Below the pieces are notes generated by a model. The model was not told the DNA's origin. It searched no databases and saw nothing but the letters and a program-made list of their open reading frames with translations. Position numbers and translations under genes: made by a program. A DNA stretch of 64,000 bases from Lophius americanus (lineage: Eukaryota; Chordata; Actinopteri; Lophiiformes; Lophiidae), in assembly GCA_037951165.1 (NCBI GenBank), contig JBBDHG010000187.1:1929501-1993500 (forward strand), given 5' to 3'. Positions 36,337-49,600 of the stretch are shown here, piece after piece (the stretch's first letter is position 1; each line of letters opens with the position of its first letter).

Positions 36337-38158
36337 ACCTTTAACTAGTCTAATCTGATGCTTGTTTGCATGCTGCACTTCAAGAGTATTTATGAACAAT
36401 GAATAACTACGGTTGAGATGTGTCTAACTGGAGGAGCTTCTACAGTGTTTATGGAGGGAAATTAAGTCTCAGTGGATGGTGCTTTAGGCTTGTAACTCTA
36501 TTTAGCGTGAAAACTGTGAACTTTTGGTGTTATATCTGACAAGAAACACAAGTAAAATGACCTTATCACATCCTCAGTTTCTTCCGTCACACTGACAGAT
36601 CTGTGACCTTGCAGAGAGTCAAAGTCCAGATTGATGGGTCACATCTGTGCTCAGAGGAATGCATCCTCTGTCACCCTTATATTCCTCCAGCCTGACGGCT
36701 TTGGGAATGTCAGGATTACAAAGTTATTCTCCCGTTCCCTCTCTTCACACCCCATTCTGACTCTCTTGACTGCACTGATGACCGTAACAAACACGAGCCA
36801 TGTGGTAAAGCAGGAGCAGCGCCGCCTGTCAGTGAACAAAAACAACTTTTAAATTAGAACTTAGAATAGGAAATGCTCTGGGGAGAACGACGCAAACCCA
36901 AACCCAAACACGCCTCTAGCTATTTATGTAGACAAGTACCACAGTGTCATCAAAGACAGATTAAGTACAACATCATAATCCAGGGGATCTGGGGAATATG
37001 TAAATTTGTTACAGTGACTCATGTGATTCCCAATGTCTCTACTCCAATAATGAAATATTTTTAAAAAGGATCGCACTAAACACATATTCCAACATTTTCC
37101 TAAATTAGCTGTGAAATTCCATTGGGTGAGCCTTGGCCTTTTTCTTGACATCTTATCATAAATGTCTCTTCTGAAGGTTTGTTGAAAGCATTCTTTGTGT
37201 CAGGGATCTGCCGCTCCCCCTCCCTTAGACATCCGTCCATGTCAACATAAGCAACACGTTTACAACAGCAGCCGGCAACAATCTGCACTGTCACCACCTG
37301 CAAAAGAAATCCATCCAGAAAAAAACACACCATAAAACAACGATTGTAAGTCATGTTGAGTTTGCCCCACTTGGTACATGGCCATCAACAAACATAAGCA
37401 ACCCTGAGTAAACAGTTGTAAAACATCGGAAAGTGAACCTTAACTGCACAGATTAATCAGGAAAACCAGACCACCTTTTATACAATTTCAAAAAAGACGT
37501 ATTTGTCCACATTGTGACACAGCAAATGAGGCTATAAAATTTGTTGTAAGCAATTACCATCAGATCTATATTACCATTCATTGATCTACATATATCCTCG
37601 TGTGACTCTGGATAATCAAGATACCCACATAGTGCTAGTGCAAGTTCAAGTGAGTTTACTTAGTTAACTGCTGCCATGGTAACAGTCGAAACCAAGTTGA
37701 GATACCTGCAGTCAGCTCGGACTGACTTCTGAATTCAAACTTTTGTGTAAAACTAGTGGAAGAAGCTGAAATACTACACATGCAAACATTTGCTGAGACA
37801 TGAGTCATCATCAACTGATGTCTGCCTGTAGCCAGAATAATTAATTAAACATACTCAATTGCAAGTCCTTCAGGGGGGAAAAATAAACAATATTCTCCCG
37901 TGAAGGGAATGACATGCAATATGAAAGCACAGACTGTGTGCCTAAAACTGCATCTGCCCATATTAAAAAACACACAGATTGTTTTGCTGATGTAACATAT
38001 TATCTTTTTGCAGAGTTCAACTTGCACATCCTCTTTCATTTCCCCTTGAATCCCTTTTTACTCTACGGCGTATTCAATAAAAGTCGCTCGTATGACACCT
38101 GGTTCAAATTCATTTTAATCACACTACAATGACCGTGCATATTTTTCCCAATAGGAAG

Positions 38159-38222
38159 CCACAGTGGGATTCAAACCCCTGACCCTAGGTCAGTGCCATC
38201 GCCGCTGAGCAACAAAGGCCCA
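38159..38222 (-). repeat. tRNA-like sequence (SINE head or tRNA pseudogene)
   Basis: Minus-strand reading starts GGGCCTTTGTTGCTCAGCGG, which includes an A-box-like TTGCTCAGCGG. It later has GGGTTTGAATCCC, a B-box with one mismatch to GGTTCGANTCC. Box spacing fits a tRNA-like unit. I cannot fold a convincing cloverleaf and see no attached tail family, so it is probably a relic rather than a working tRNA gene. Confidence 0.5.
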
Positions 38223-41200
38223 CGTTTGACATACACATTTCCCGGATGGAGAACGAGGAAGCAGCTGCCCAGTGCTTTTCAAAGAAGAATCTCAGCATAG
38301 TTCTTTCCTATTGCATGATTGAGTGCCCATGACATCAGCGGAAAGGCATGGATCCCTGCGTTTTGCCATTAGGATGTATTGTTGTCTGTTGAGAAGATTC
38401 TAATGCCTCAAGTCTACAACATAATAGAGGCACTGAGATGGTTGAGTAAGGATGGGGGAGTAACCCCCCAATTATCTCTGAAATGTCAATGGATCTGATA
38501 TTCTGAATCGTGCATTCTTTGATTGTTACAACTGTTGAGCATGAAATCTGATTTGGGTTTGGATGTGGTGTGATATGATCAAAAGGAATTAAAGGCTTCA
38601 GTCAAGCGGCTAGCTCCCTCTCAACATCTTGAAGACATTTTCTCCCACCGTACTTTACCGTTAAACCTTATGCTCATTGGCTGTTATTATGAAATCGTTT
38701 TCCATGGACACTGATCTGGAATGACTCTGCAATTTAAGTTTCAGTATGAAATAGCTTCTATTGTTTGCAATCAAATATCACCCATGAGAAATTTTCTACC
38801 TCTGCTCAGGATATTATGTTTTCACCTTACATTGTTTTGTTGTAGGGTTTATTTGTCTGCAGGATTACTCAAAATTATGGGACAGATTTTCATGTAACTC
38901 AGAGGACTGGAAGACTTGGTGTCAGACGAGTTAAGAGACACGTGTAGGATGTTCAGTCCGGGTGGAGGCATGTACTCCTCAGTGTACTCCTCTAGCCTGA
39001 GACCGTTTCACTTCCTCACATGAAGTCATAAATTAAAAGGTGTTTCAGAGATGAGCAGGGTTTGACCTGAGAAGTAAATCACTCTTGGATACCTTTGCTA
39101 GGGAACATTCCCAACATCTCACATTTCTTTAGTATTCTCGTGGCAGAGGTCATGAAAACAAAAGCTGTGGGAAGAGAGATTAGTCAAGTGAATATTGGGG
39201 AAGACTTCACATTGAATCCCAATGCCAAAATACACACTTGGGAAAAAAGTGTACTCCCTGATCACATGAATAGAGAGATTTATTAATCACATATTTTTTT
39301 ATGAGAACTACAAAAGGCAGACTGAAGAGTCTGATTCATCTTGTCTTTCTCGACCAGAGGGGCGTGGGGTGCCACCTAGCTCCGTCAGGGTGTTGTCAAA
39401 AATATTCTAAAGTTGTGGACATTCTAAATTTAGGTCAAATTCCCAAAGTAGATGAACTCATTGCTGACTTTTGCTTTCCTTTATTTACACGCAATGCAAT
39501 TATGAAAGTGTTGCAGGAGGCACATATACGAACTTAAAATGTTTTTAACAACAATGGCCCCGGAATCAGAAAGTTGGGGCTCTGAGGATCAACTTAATCA
39601 TCCAGTTAAAGCTTAACAAAAAGAGTAGTAGATGCCAGCAGCAAGGCAAGGAAAAGGCAATATGATGACGGCTACTGGTTGTAGGGTTTAATCTTTACCA
39701 GGGATCTATCATGAAATTGTCAAGTATTTATTCTGAGGAAACTTAAAAGACAATAAAAAAAATGATGTGCCTGCAAGGATACAGAATGCTTTATTTGCTC
39801 AAAAAATTAAACACACAAGAGCAAGTGATGATGGAATGGTGTAGAAGTGTCAGAAAAAGACTTTCCACTGTCGGCGTCCAATCAAATCGTAGAGTTTGGG
39901 AAGATCATGCATAAAAAATAAAATTTCAAGACATGGCTTTTGAAACTTATGGACATTATTGAAGATGGAGAACTAAATAGTTACAGATAGCACCACCTTT
40001 GTTCCATTGCATTCAACCATTCTTTTTAATGTATTTTCTTGACTGAGCTTTATGAGCCTAACTTCACTCAATAAGTACCGGAGCAACTGAGGGCTGCAGA
40101 TCAGGAGCTCCGTGTCTGCCCCTCATTCATCCCGTTAAGGATTGAGCATTAGCATGTATATTTCCAGAAACATGTTTCCTGTCTAAATAAACATTTATTG
40201 TGTGTGTGTGCATCGGCCATCCGAGGGATGCAGATGATACATTTTTCTATTCATTTTATGGCAGGGTGACTCGAGATTTTCTAACTTTTAAAGGGTGCCG
40301 TGCAGAAAAAAGTTTGGGATTTGCTGATTTAAACTCTCTATAACTGAAGGACTATTCCTTAATAAGATTTGGATCAGTGCTCCTTTAACTTGCGGGACCG
40401 CCTGAGGCTGAGGTGAAGTTCAAACATAATCCCTGAGGTGCTTATAAAGAAACATGCATGTAATATTAACTATGTTGATGCACCTGTTCCTTGTTGTATA
40501 GATTTCAATTCCTCTAAAAATAACCCATATACTCAGTTTATCTCCATGTATCAGTGTTAATGGAATACTGCATCTACTCCCCCATCTGCAGAACTCCTAT
40601 GCTTCATTCTAGCTGCCCTACAGGTTGACCAAACAGATCAGTGTCTGGCAGAGCACCAACAACAACAATGAAGAAATAAGGAACACCAAATAGGGTGTGG
40701 GAATGTGTGCTTCATGTGGACAAGTGCAACGCTTCGCCGTTTCCTCGATGGCAAGACCTAAAGAAGCAGCATTTCTAGATTTCTGTAGATGATTAGGGAA
40801 ATACTCTCCAAACTGAAACAACTATAAACAGACACAACAAAAGGAAGCACAAGGGCTAGTTAAGGACATATGGTCCACAACAAGAAAAGCCTACGGAGAA
40901 ACAATGAGACTTGCCACTTAAAATCAGCCACAAAAACATGAGATAACTTGCATTCTGTAATCTCAGTCAACCACAGTGAGAGGATGAACTCATTGGTCCA
41001 ACTCTGTGAAAGCCTGGGTGTCTTATAATTCCTTGATGTGGATAAAACAACAGTGGTGAAATGCAAAGATCAGGCCAGCATGCCCCTCCCAGTGTCCTGC
41101 AGTCATCAGACAGTGTTTAAACCAAGAGATCAGACGCAAGTAATCTCCATTGTTCCGTCATGTGTAGATGATAGGGTTCTACCATGGCCCACTTTAACAA

Positions 41201-43817
41201 GCAAGGCCATCTGTAGAGTTACAGATGGTCCAGACACTGTCTCTCAGGTTCCCACATCTAGATTGAGGGTTAACCTGATATGAGTCAAAAACATAGACAC
41301 AGAGCGGGAGAAAGGAAAGCATAGAAGCTGCTGATGCTTTTGATAACTCATCACTATCCATGAGCCTAGGAATGCAGTTTATTATGTTTTTAAGACCAGA
41401 ATAATACAGCGGCTATTTTTCACAGGGTATCTACGCCTACATCAAACTCTCTCTTCACAACCTGTATCTCTGTAAACATTATGCATATGCTTTTGATTAC
41501 AACGTGTTATTCTCATCTGTCGGGACTGAGGCGGTCTTAATCCGCCTCTGTGTGCGGCATTGCTCCAAAAACACATGCTCATAACATAACACTGATTACC
41601 ACAACTCCCCCACCTCAGGGTTAATTCTCTTCAGAATGCCAAGACAGATCAATGGTGGAAAAAAATTACTTTACAACGGGGATGGAACAGACATCTTCAC
41701 TGTGATAAATGAGACATTTCTGTCACCAGCTGGTGCCATGGTGACATTTAGTTTGAGAGTGAACAAACAGACAAGTAATAAAGCAGTGAAAGAGGTCATT
41801 TTAACAACCCATGTAGTGAAAGAATTCAAATCAATGGTCATCAACATGCCCTGCCAAATGGGTTCAACCACTACATTTCTAACTTTAGACACTGTGCTCC
41901 CGAGGTAACTACGTAGACATTCATGGAATGGAAAGACTTCCTACTGAAAGCCTCATTCAAACAGGTCCAGACGCCAAAGTCTTTGTTGCTGATTTGCCAA
42001 AGGAAGACGAAGCTGCCTCTCATTCTCAGCACCATAACCGAGACCTTGACATCAAGCTTAGGTGAAATTGGAACCTGGGGACAACGAACTACGATGGGTG
42101 AGTGCGGCCTGGCTTTGTGTCCCTCAGCGGAGAGGGAATGAGTCCCACAAAATTTCCCAGCAGCCAGCCAGCTGGCATGCAGCTCGTCAGCACAAAGAGA
42201 TCTGCGAGGTAGGCCTTCGTCCCCACACCAGTCTGTTTCAGCATTTGCACAAGTGCTTTTATCTTTGGATTTTAGTCTGGCTGAATATACTGACTGGTAT
42301 AGATTCTGTGGAGTGGGTTTGGCTTTTCATCTAGCCAGTCATGCTCATGCTTGGTTTGGGGAGTGAGTTGAAGTCAAGACTTTGGCCATAACGAGGATGC
42401 ACTGGGTAGTGACTGGCAGGTAATTTTCATAATTGTAAAAATGGTTTTAAATCATGTTGCTGCAACAAGGTCCCAAGCAGCATCAACAATCTACCTCTCC
42501 AGGCTCTAGTTGGCCTTCATCTGTTGACTGATTGAGCATGTTTAATCGGTGATGGAGACCCACTTTAGGTAGAAGCAGATCAGTAAGGAAACAAAGGAAA
42601 CAACGCTGGTCAAGAAGGGACAGACAGGGTTCTTCTCTGTGTGTGAAAATGGTATGTAAGCACAACTTTATCCTAAGAAGACTTGTGCGAAAGTCTGTTT
42701 GTAATTTGAGTCCATATAGTGTCTTAAGGTTTTAATACTGAGAAAAATACTTTGAAGCAGTTACAGTTTGCCAAACGTAGACCGATACAAATCAAGACTA
42801 GGGACTAATAAGCCACTGGACGATCTAATCAAATTCTGTGAAGACGCAGAACAAAAGCCAGTGATCATGAACATCCTAGAAACCAGGTTAAAATTTTCAC
42901 GGCCATTAGAATCATGCTGAGTTCAGCAGGGCTTTCATTACGAAGGCACTCATAATTTTTATTAGAAGATATATAAAACGGGTCTCGTAAAACACAAGTC
43001 TCACACACTGCGGAATTATTTGGTGATGTAAGGGAGTTGGAGGGCAAGTAAACATTTTACACTCATACAAAAATACACAAACACGTCCTAATGCCTGGTT
43101 ACAGTTTGGCAGTATTCCTGAGAGTTCTCTGGCGAGAGAGAGCCTTCGCGAAAACTGTGTTTCTAATGAAAGACAACTTACACAGTGTTGTGGCTACGTG
43201 GGCTAACAAGCCTCTCATGTACTTTCCCCATGTGCTACCATTTCAAATAAAGCCAGCGGGAGAGAATACTCTGTTCAGAAAAACAATCCCCAGCAGGCTG
43301 ACCATCCATTAGTTCTGTGATGCAACAGAGGCCAATATCCCCCACATTTCCCTTAAATGACTCTTCTTAAGAAGCTATTTATTTATATGACTCATCTCTC
43401 CAGGGTCTGACAGTGAAAGCCAAAACCACAAATGTAGTCACTAGAATTGTTTAAGACAAATACCTAAATACGTGTATTTAGGAAATTTAGACTGTAAAAT
43501 TGAATTTCCTCACTTTCAGAAAGTGAAAAAAGAAAACGAAAGCTGTGCTGATCTTTGGCATGATGGTTCAATACCTAGCACAGTTTCATTAAAACACTAT
43601 TCAAATATTTACTACTGTTTGAATGCACTTTAGTCCTTTCAACATCGCTGTTATTTCCCTGTCTACCCTGTCGCCCACAGCACTCATAGTTACTTGCAAA
43701 AATTACCGAGGAAGCTGAGAAGCTTTCCAACCAATTTTCTTCCCATCCTATACTGTAGTACCTTTTTTCTGTTCTACTCTGAAGAGCATTCCTTTCAGCA
43801 TGATATATTATCCTCCA
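38223..43817. other. Intron 1 segment, no gene recognised
   Basis: AT-rich sequence with only very short simple repeats (for example TG near 40199-40212). Open frames on both strands are short and unsupported. Confidence 0.5.
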
Positions 43818-44034
43818 CAGCGGTGCTTCTCAAACTTTTTCAACAACATACTCTTGAATAATTGTTGCGGCTTAGTACCACCTGATCAATGCATAAAAAA
43901 TTGGTGAGAACATTTTTAGGATTTCGAAAAATAAATAAATAATTATATAGTCGATATTTTTCTAAATAATCTCACGCAACCACTGTAGCACCCCAAGGTA
44001 CCCCTAGGGGAAAAATGTACCTCCATTTGAGAAG
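43818..44034. mobile_element. hAT-like MITE remnant
   Basis: The left end is CAGCGGTGCTTCTCAAACTT. The right end has GTACCTCCATTTGAGAAGCA. CTTCTCAAA and TTTGAGAAG are inverted. Ends of the type CAGNGGTTCTCAAA are common in vertebrate hAT non-autonomous elements. The outermost right-hand bases are eroded and I could not find an 8-bp target duplication. Confidence 0.6.
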
Positions 44035-46574
44035 CAACTTTCTACAGCCTAGAAATGGAACTACCTTTTTTCATCATGCCAGTAATCTTCCTAGTATTAT
44101 TGCTTCTCTTTTGGCAATAGTGGAAAACTCTTTTGATTTATCCAACACTGTATGACTAAAAATGAAGCCTAACAGCAAAAAGTGATGGTTTGCTGCCTGA
44201 TGTAGAATAGTTGCCAAGTAAATACTGGGCAAATCTTCAGAGAAGTCCAACAGCAGCTATTATGGAAAATATAAAACTGGACTTGTCCCAAATATCATCA
44301 AAAAAAAGTTCCACTCCCAGCTCCCAAATTCAAACCAATCATTCTTCTTTCACGTCCCATCCACGTGACTCATCTTGATGAAGAGTACTTTTTCTTGGCT
44401 TCCCGGGTGTGTAGTAAACAGAGCTGTAATTTGTTGAGGTAGAATTACACCATTGTTTCATGATAAGACTGTTCAAGACTATTTTTGAGTGATAAAATGG
44501 TATAGTATGTTAGAATGTAAACAGGTGGAGTTGAAATATTTAACCTTTTCCGCCCCTTCATTCACGTTCATTCAACACATGTCAGTGCTCAGATGTCGGG
44601 GGAAGTTCCCTCCAAGTCACTATTCACCAATGAGCTGAGGGTGCAACCTTTGGATTGGTAACTGGATCTTTCTTCAAGGTGAGAATTCATTTCTTGTTCA
44701 CATGTTTGGGATAGATTGGAGGCAGTACAGAAAGCCCTGTTTTCTCATACGGTTAGAGCTGTGTGCAGCCGATTCTGTTGAAGCCTGAAGTGTCATAGGT
44801 CACTAGAAATGGTCCCAATAAAAACTGAAAGAAATTAACTGAGAATGAAACAAAACTTGTTTGATTCTGAACCAAGGGACTTTTTAGTTACTCATTTGAC
44901 TATGGTTCAACGAGTCCAGGCGACATTGATCCCAGTCCCTGCTTTTGAAATACACCCTGTAATGTAATTCATACAAAAGAGCTCAGAAACTGTATTAAAT
45001 AATAACCTCTATAAATGTTCCCATAGTACAAGCCATAAATTACAGGCTGATTGGTGGTCAGTAAATGCTAAATTCAGATAATTTCTAGGTAAAAAGTCGA
45101 GCATAATGAAGAGTACGTCTACTTTTTTTATGGCAGTTTTTTTTGCTGCCAAAACAGGATAGTCTCTGCCCAGTGAAGCTGCTGGGAGAGGCCTGGCTAA
45201 TTCTCAAAATGAGAAACTGGGATATGGAGATTGAGTGAGAAAGAGACCTAGAATCTAAGAGAAAGTAGTCAGTTGAACAGGGCATGCAGAATGCCTGAGG
45301 GAGCGGGCAGGCACAGAAATTACTGGCAAAGATATAAGATGACTCCCAATGGCAAGGAAATATCTCAGAGGAGGAGGGTATAAAGGAGGGAGGAACAAAA
45401 GCCCAAGCAGGAGAGTGAACTTGCGTGTGCTTCAAAGCACAATGAGCGCGGTGAAGGAGAAGCTTTCCTGCAAAGTAAACCCTGTGTGAGGGCTTCAGGT
45501 CATTCTCAGTGCCACAATTAATGCCATCTGGAGCATTAACATGATACACATCTGGAATGAAAATCACCAAATGAAACTCTCACTGCAGAAAATATGAAAG
45601 AGTGGACCATGTAGGATTCTCAAGCTGACAATAAAAGATGGATTTATTGTGTGAGATATGCCAAAATGTATACTGAATATGATCTTTTGTGGAATGACGA
45701 CAAAGTGATGAGAAGCAACGAACCCAAACTCTCTTCATCCAGGTCAGTGACACTCATACACAAACAGTCAGCTACAAAAGGCTTTTAAGCGCTTCCATTA
45801 AAAGTGTAAATAAGAGAGATGCATGAGTGGCCACAGGACGGCACAGACAAGACAATGAAGAGGGACTTTGGTCTCTAATGGCAGTCGTATAAGGAGCTCA
45901 GTTTTAGATCAGTTATCAATTTGCCACAAGCAGGACAGACAACAGTGGCAGAGGTGGCTCTCTGGGGGAGCCGGTGGAAGTGGAGTTTCAGGATCTAGTT
46001 GAGTGTGACATTAAAGTCAAGCTAAGGAGGTGAGAAGAGAGAAAGTTTTTTTTGCGAATCCATCTAAATGCTGTTGTTTAATTCAAACAAATACTGAAGT
46101 GTAAATACGATCAGTTTTAGATAATCAGGAGGTTACGTGCCAAGGAAACGTCTTGGCTGCTTGCAGTGAGTTAAAATAAGGGGCTGTTTACACGACAGCT
46201 ATTTTGCATAAAACTTTAACCTTGAGCTGCAGAGTGTTTTTTTCCTTCACAAGAACAAAAGGGACCGAAACTGGAAAGTTTTTGGAATTAGGTTACAGAG
46301 TGTAATATTTGAATAAAACCTCTGTTTCCTCATGTAACCTGGCAAAATGTAAATCTTCTCAAAACTTTGAGGACACTGCTCCATGTCATGCATGCAAAAG
46401 AAATCCTGGCGGATTTTTAAGTTAACTTGTAATTTTGCAGAAAAATACTCAGCGTAAGAACCCCACGTAATCTTCCACCCAGACAAGATTATCTGTTTTT
46501 GAGTGTGCACTCACCATCATATCTATGTTTATTCATTCAACCCACTCCATAAGAAAGAACTTATATACAGACAT
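44035..46574. other. Intron 1 segment, no gene recognised
   Basis: It contains the longest open frame of the window (45085-45570, minus, 161 residues). That frame has no recognisable domain and no convincing splice context, so I do not call it a gene. Confidence 0.5.
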
Positions 46575-46672
46575 ATAGTCATGAACTGGCGACTTGTCCA
46601 GGGCGAACCCTGCATCTCGCCCAACGTTAGCTGGGATAGATTCCAGTCTCCCCACGACCCATTTAGAAACAA
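46575..46672 (+). mobile_element. L2-like 3' tail fragment
   Basis: GAACTGGCGACTTGTCCAGG is followed by GAACCCTGCATCTCGCCCAA and then TTAGCTGGGATAGATTCCAG. This is the 3' part of the same SINE/L2-like family. The 5' part is absent. Confidence 0.8.
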
Positions 46673-49600
46673 CAGTTTCTACTTTGAACATTTTGTAACT
46701 AATGTTTCTAAATAAGAACTTCTATTCTTTGTATTCCCTTTTCTTATAACTCTGCTGCCTATCTCTGGTTTTCTTCTAATATATTTCTTTACATTATAAA
46801 ACTTAATATCGTTGATTGTCTCCCAAGTTGGATGAATAATGTAAATGAATTGTGCGAAGAGAATTTTCCAATAACCTTGACTGAAGAGTCCACTTTTAAA
46901 CTATTCCCTTAAATATCCACGGGTGGTTCTCTTTTATTTGCAACACTTGCGTGTTGGTAGGATGATTGATGAAAAGCCTCTTTCAACTTTGAAGCCCCAT
47001 GTCGCTGACCCACTGGCTCGCATACAGAGACGAGGTGAGGCGAGTTCACATTCCAGTCAAATCCCAGTCTAAACACCTGCATGGCTACGACTGCAAATTC
47101 ACAAATGTTTCCTTTCTGTTAAAGGACCAATTCATCTTCGCTCACATTTCCCCAACACTCAGCAAATTATGCAACTAAAGTCAGAGGGGAAACTCTTTTG
47201 AAAGTGTCCATTATGTAATTTAGCTATGCATAGATAGATCAGTCGTCTAATTCACTAATGTCTATAACTTCCTATTGGCAAAAGAGGAGGCTTTGAAAGA
47301 CAGAGGGAGGATTTACTTAAAATAAGAATCTTTTTATTCAAAAGTGACTCACTCTTTGTAACTCAGATCCTTTATCTTTGACTTCATTCTAATCTCTCTC
47401 AGCAGATAGCGAGGCAACTCTTTATGGTGTGTAAAGAATTTCAGAGAACTTTTTTTTATCTTCCCTTCCTGCAAAGATTTCAAGATGTGTCTCCTCAAGA
47501 ATAATTCCATTGCATAATATTTAAGTCTGTCTTTGTGACAGCGCTGGCCTGGGATGAGGGAATGAGGAGGAGCACAAAAGCAGGGCGTGAGATCATATCA
47601 TCAGGGAGAGGAAACCCACGCAGGTGGCCTGAAATGCTTCGGGCAAGTGGCGGCGAGACAAAGACTAGCCAAGAACAGTTTAATAGGCCTCTGTGCTGTC
47701 AATATTTCTCCAGGTTACCAAGGAAAAGAATTTGGACAAGGTGATGTAAACTCCTGTCTGCTGAAAGGCTAGTTTACCTTGAACTCAAGCTTTTATTTAT
47801 TTGATATTTTGGCAAAACCTTTTGGTCTCAGCCAGAGAATTAGGAATAGTGGGTCTGTGTGGGCTCAGACAAATGGCTGAGCAGATGTTTGAACAGATGA
47901 GCCCCAACTGATCTTCAAACATCAAAAGCAGGGATTACAATGATTTTCTTTTGGCACAGTAGTGAGGTAACAGCCTAATAGGTACCACAGGTCATAATAA
48001 CTTGAAGACACACATCTGTATGGCATCTGACTCTAAATTGTTTATGTTTAGTTCAATGCTTTAAATGAAGCATTTCATTTCTTTTGGAAACTGGAGGGAA
48101 GGAACAAGAAACATGCAGAAGTAGCCATGGCGCTCAGTTCCTCTCCAACCGTGAGTGGCAACCAGGATTGGAAGAATTTAAGTTAGTGATTTGACTCTGA
48201 CAGTTTAATCATCCCTGGCCTTTCCTGTTCCGCTGACCTGTGGTCACTCAGTATCATGTCAAACATTACATCCTCTCTAATTGGCTGGTCAAATCTTCAG
48301 AGGCTGAATGATAAGCAAAATGGGGGGGCGACAGAGTTTTCTCTTTTGTGTTTTTGAAGGGGTGTGTTCGAGGGGGTTCTGGAGGTCAGCAGGCTTTTGA
48401 GGTCAGGGCGTAGATGGCATAGCCTCCCCGCCTCCTCTTCAGGACATGCTTGAATTGTCTTCCTCAGCCCCACACTCCATAAAGAGTAATGCCTGCAAGG
48501 GAATGTCATTTAAAAAGTGTGAGTATGGGACACAAACAAACACCTCAGGCTGAGGAGTTGGCTTATCATAGTCCTGAGAAGAAAACAATCCACTGCCACC
48601 AACAACAAACTAGAGCTCAACTTCCTCCGAAAGAACCAGGCGTTACAAAAACAGAAAATCTTTGGCGTGCATACATTCCAGCGTTGAGGTTTAAAACAAA
48701 CTTGACACAAATCTGACTCTGCGGACCTGAAAAATATACAAGGGATCAGCAGAAGGATTTAAGGTGACTATGTAGACACCCACCATCAGAAGCACTTGCT
48801 CTCATGGAGGGTCCCACCACAGGAATGTAAAGTGTAATCACTCACACATTTTCCTCAAACAAAGCAATGAAGAACCTTCACCTTAATTTTAACAAAACGT
48901 CTCCTTTCATAAACAAACACAGCCTGAAGCTGCCCTCCCATCTACCCTAATAACACCAGTCATCCAGACCAATTTAAGGAGCACGTGTGGGGTGCAAGGT
49001 CTCACAAGTGCAAGCGAGCACTGTGGTTTCCTGGTCACTGGCTTTTTGGAATGCTTGACTTGACAGAATGGTTCAGCAGAAACCACTTCAATCCCAAGCA
49101 GAGGGATCCTCCGAGGATCGAGGTGCTGAGACACAAACACAGTTCATGTGAAACCTTGAATTCAACTTTCATACAACGACAGCACTGCTCAACGTCAAAT
49201 GACTAGTACAAAGATAATTAGCTGACAGTAAATTGTTTATACCCTGCTATCAAGTTACAGCAGCTTTGCGACACAGCTGAATAAAAGCATGCATCATGGC
49301 TGTGTAGGCCTTTCAGTGTCTTTCCTGGAGGTGGGGGAAGGTGCAGAAATAAATGAACAGGCCTTTGAAATGTGCTCTATAATTAGCAGAGGCACAATAT
49401 CAACGGCAGGTTGCCTGGACCTGCAGAAATACGCTTGGGGTTCTGATAATGAAAGAAAAAAGGTGAGTTTGGACTTTTCCAGCAATGATCCAATATCCAC
49501 TGATGCATTTCTTTTCTTTATCTAAATTATTTTATGTATGATTTATTTATAGAGCGAGACAACAGCTGGTGGCATTCATTTATTTGCGCGTTTGTTCCCA

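Larger units (their letters stand above)
33744..38158. other. Intron 1 segment with two hairpins
   Basis: AT-rich sequence. A short CT run lies at about 34670-34684. Two hairpins stand out: a perfect palindrome at 36090-36111 and a 15-bp-arm stem-loop at 36303-36336. No coding gene was seen. Confidence 0.5.

Noticed and set aside
38159..38222. Functional tRNA gene
   Set aside because: The A- and B-boxes are present with mismatches, but no convincing cloverleaf can be drawn; kept only as a tRNA-like relic.
45085..45570. 161-residue open frame on the minus strand
   Set aside because: It is the longest frame, but its composition is random-looking, with no domain, signal or splice context. In 64 kb of sequence a frame of this size can occur by chance.
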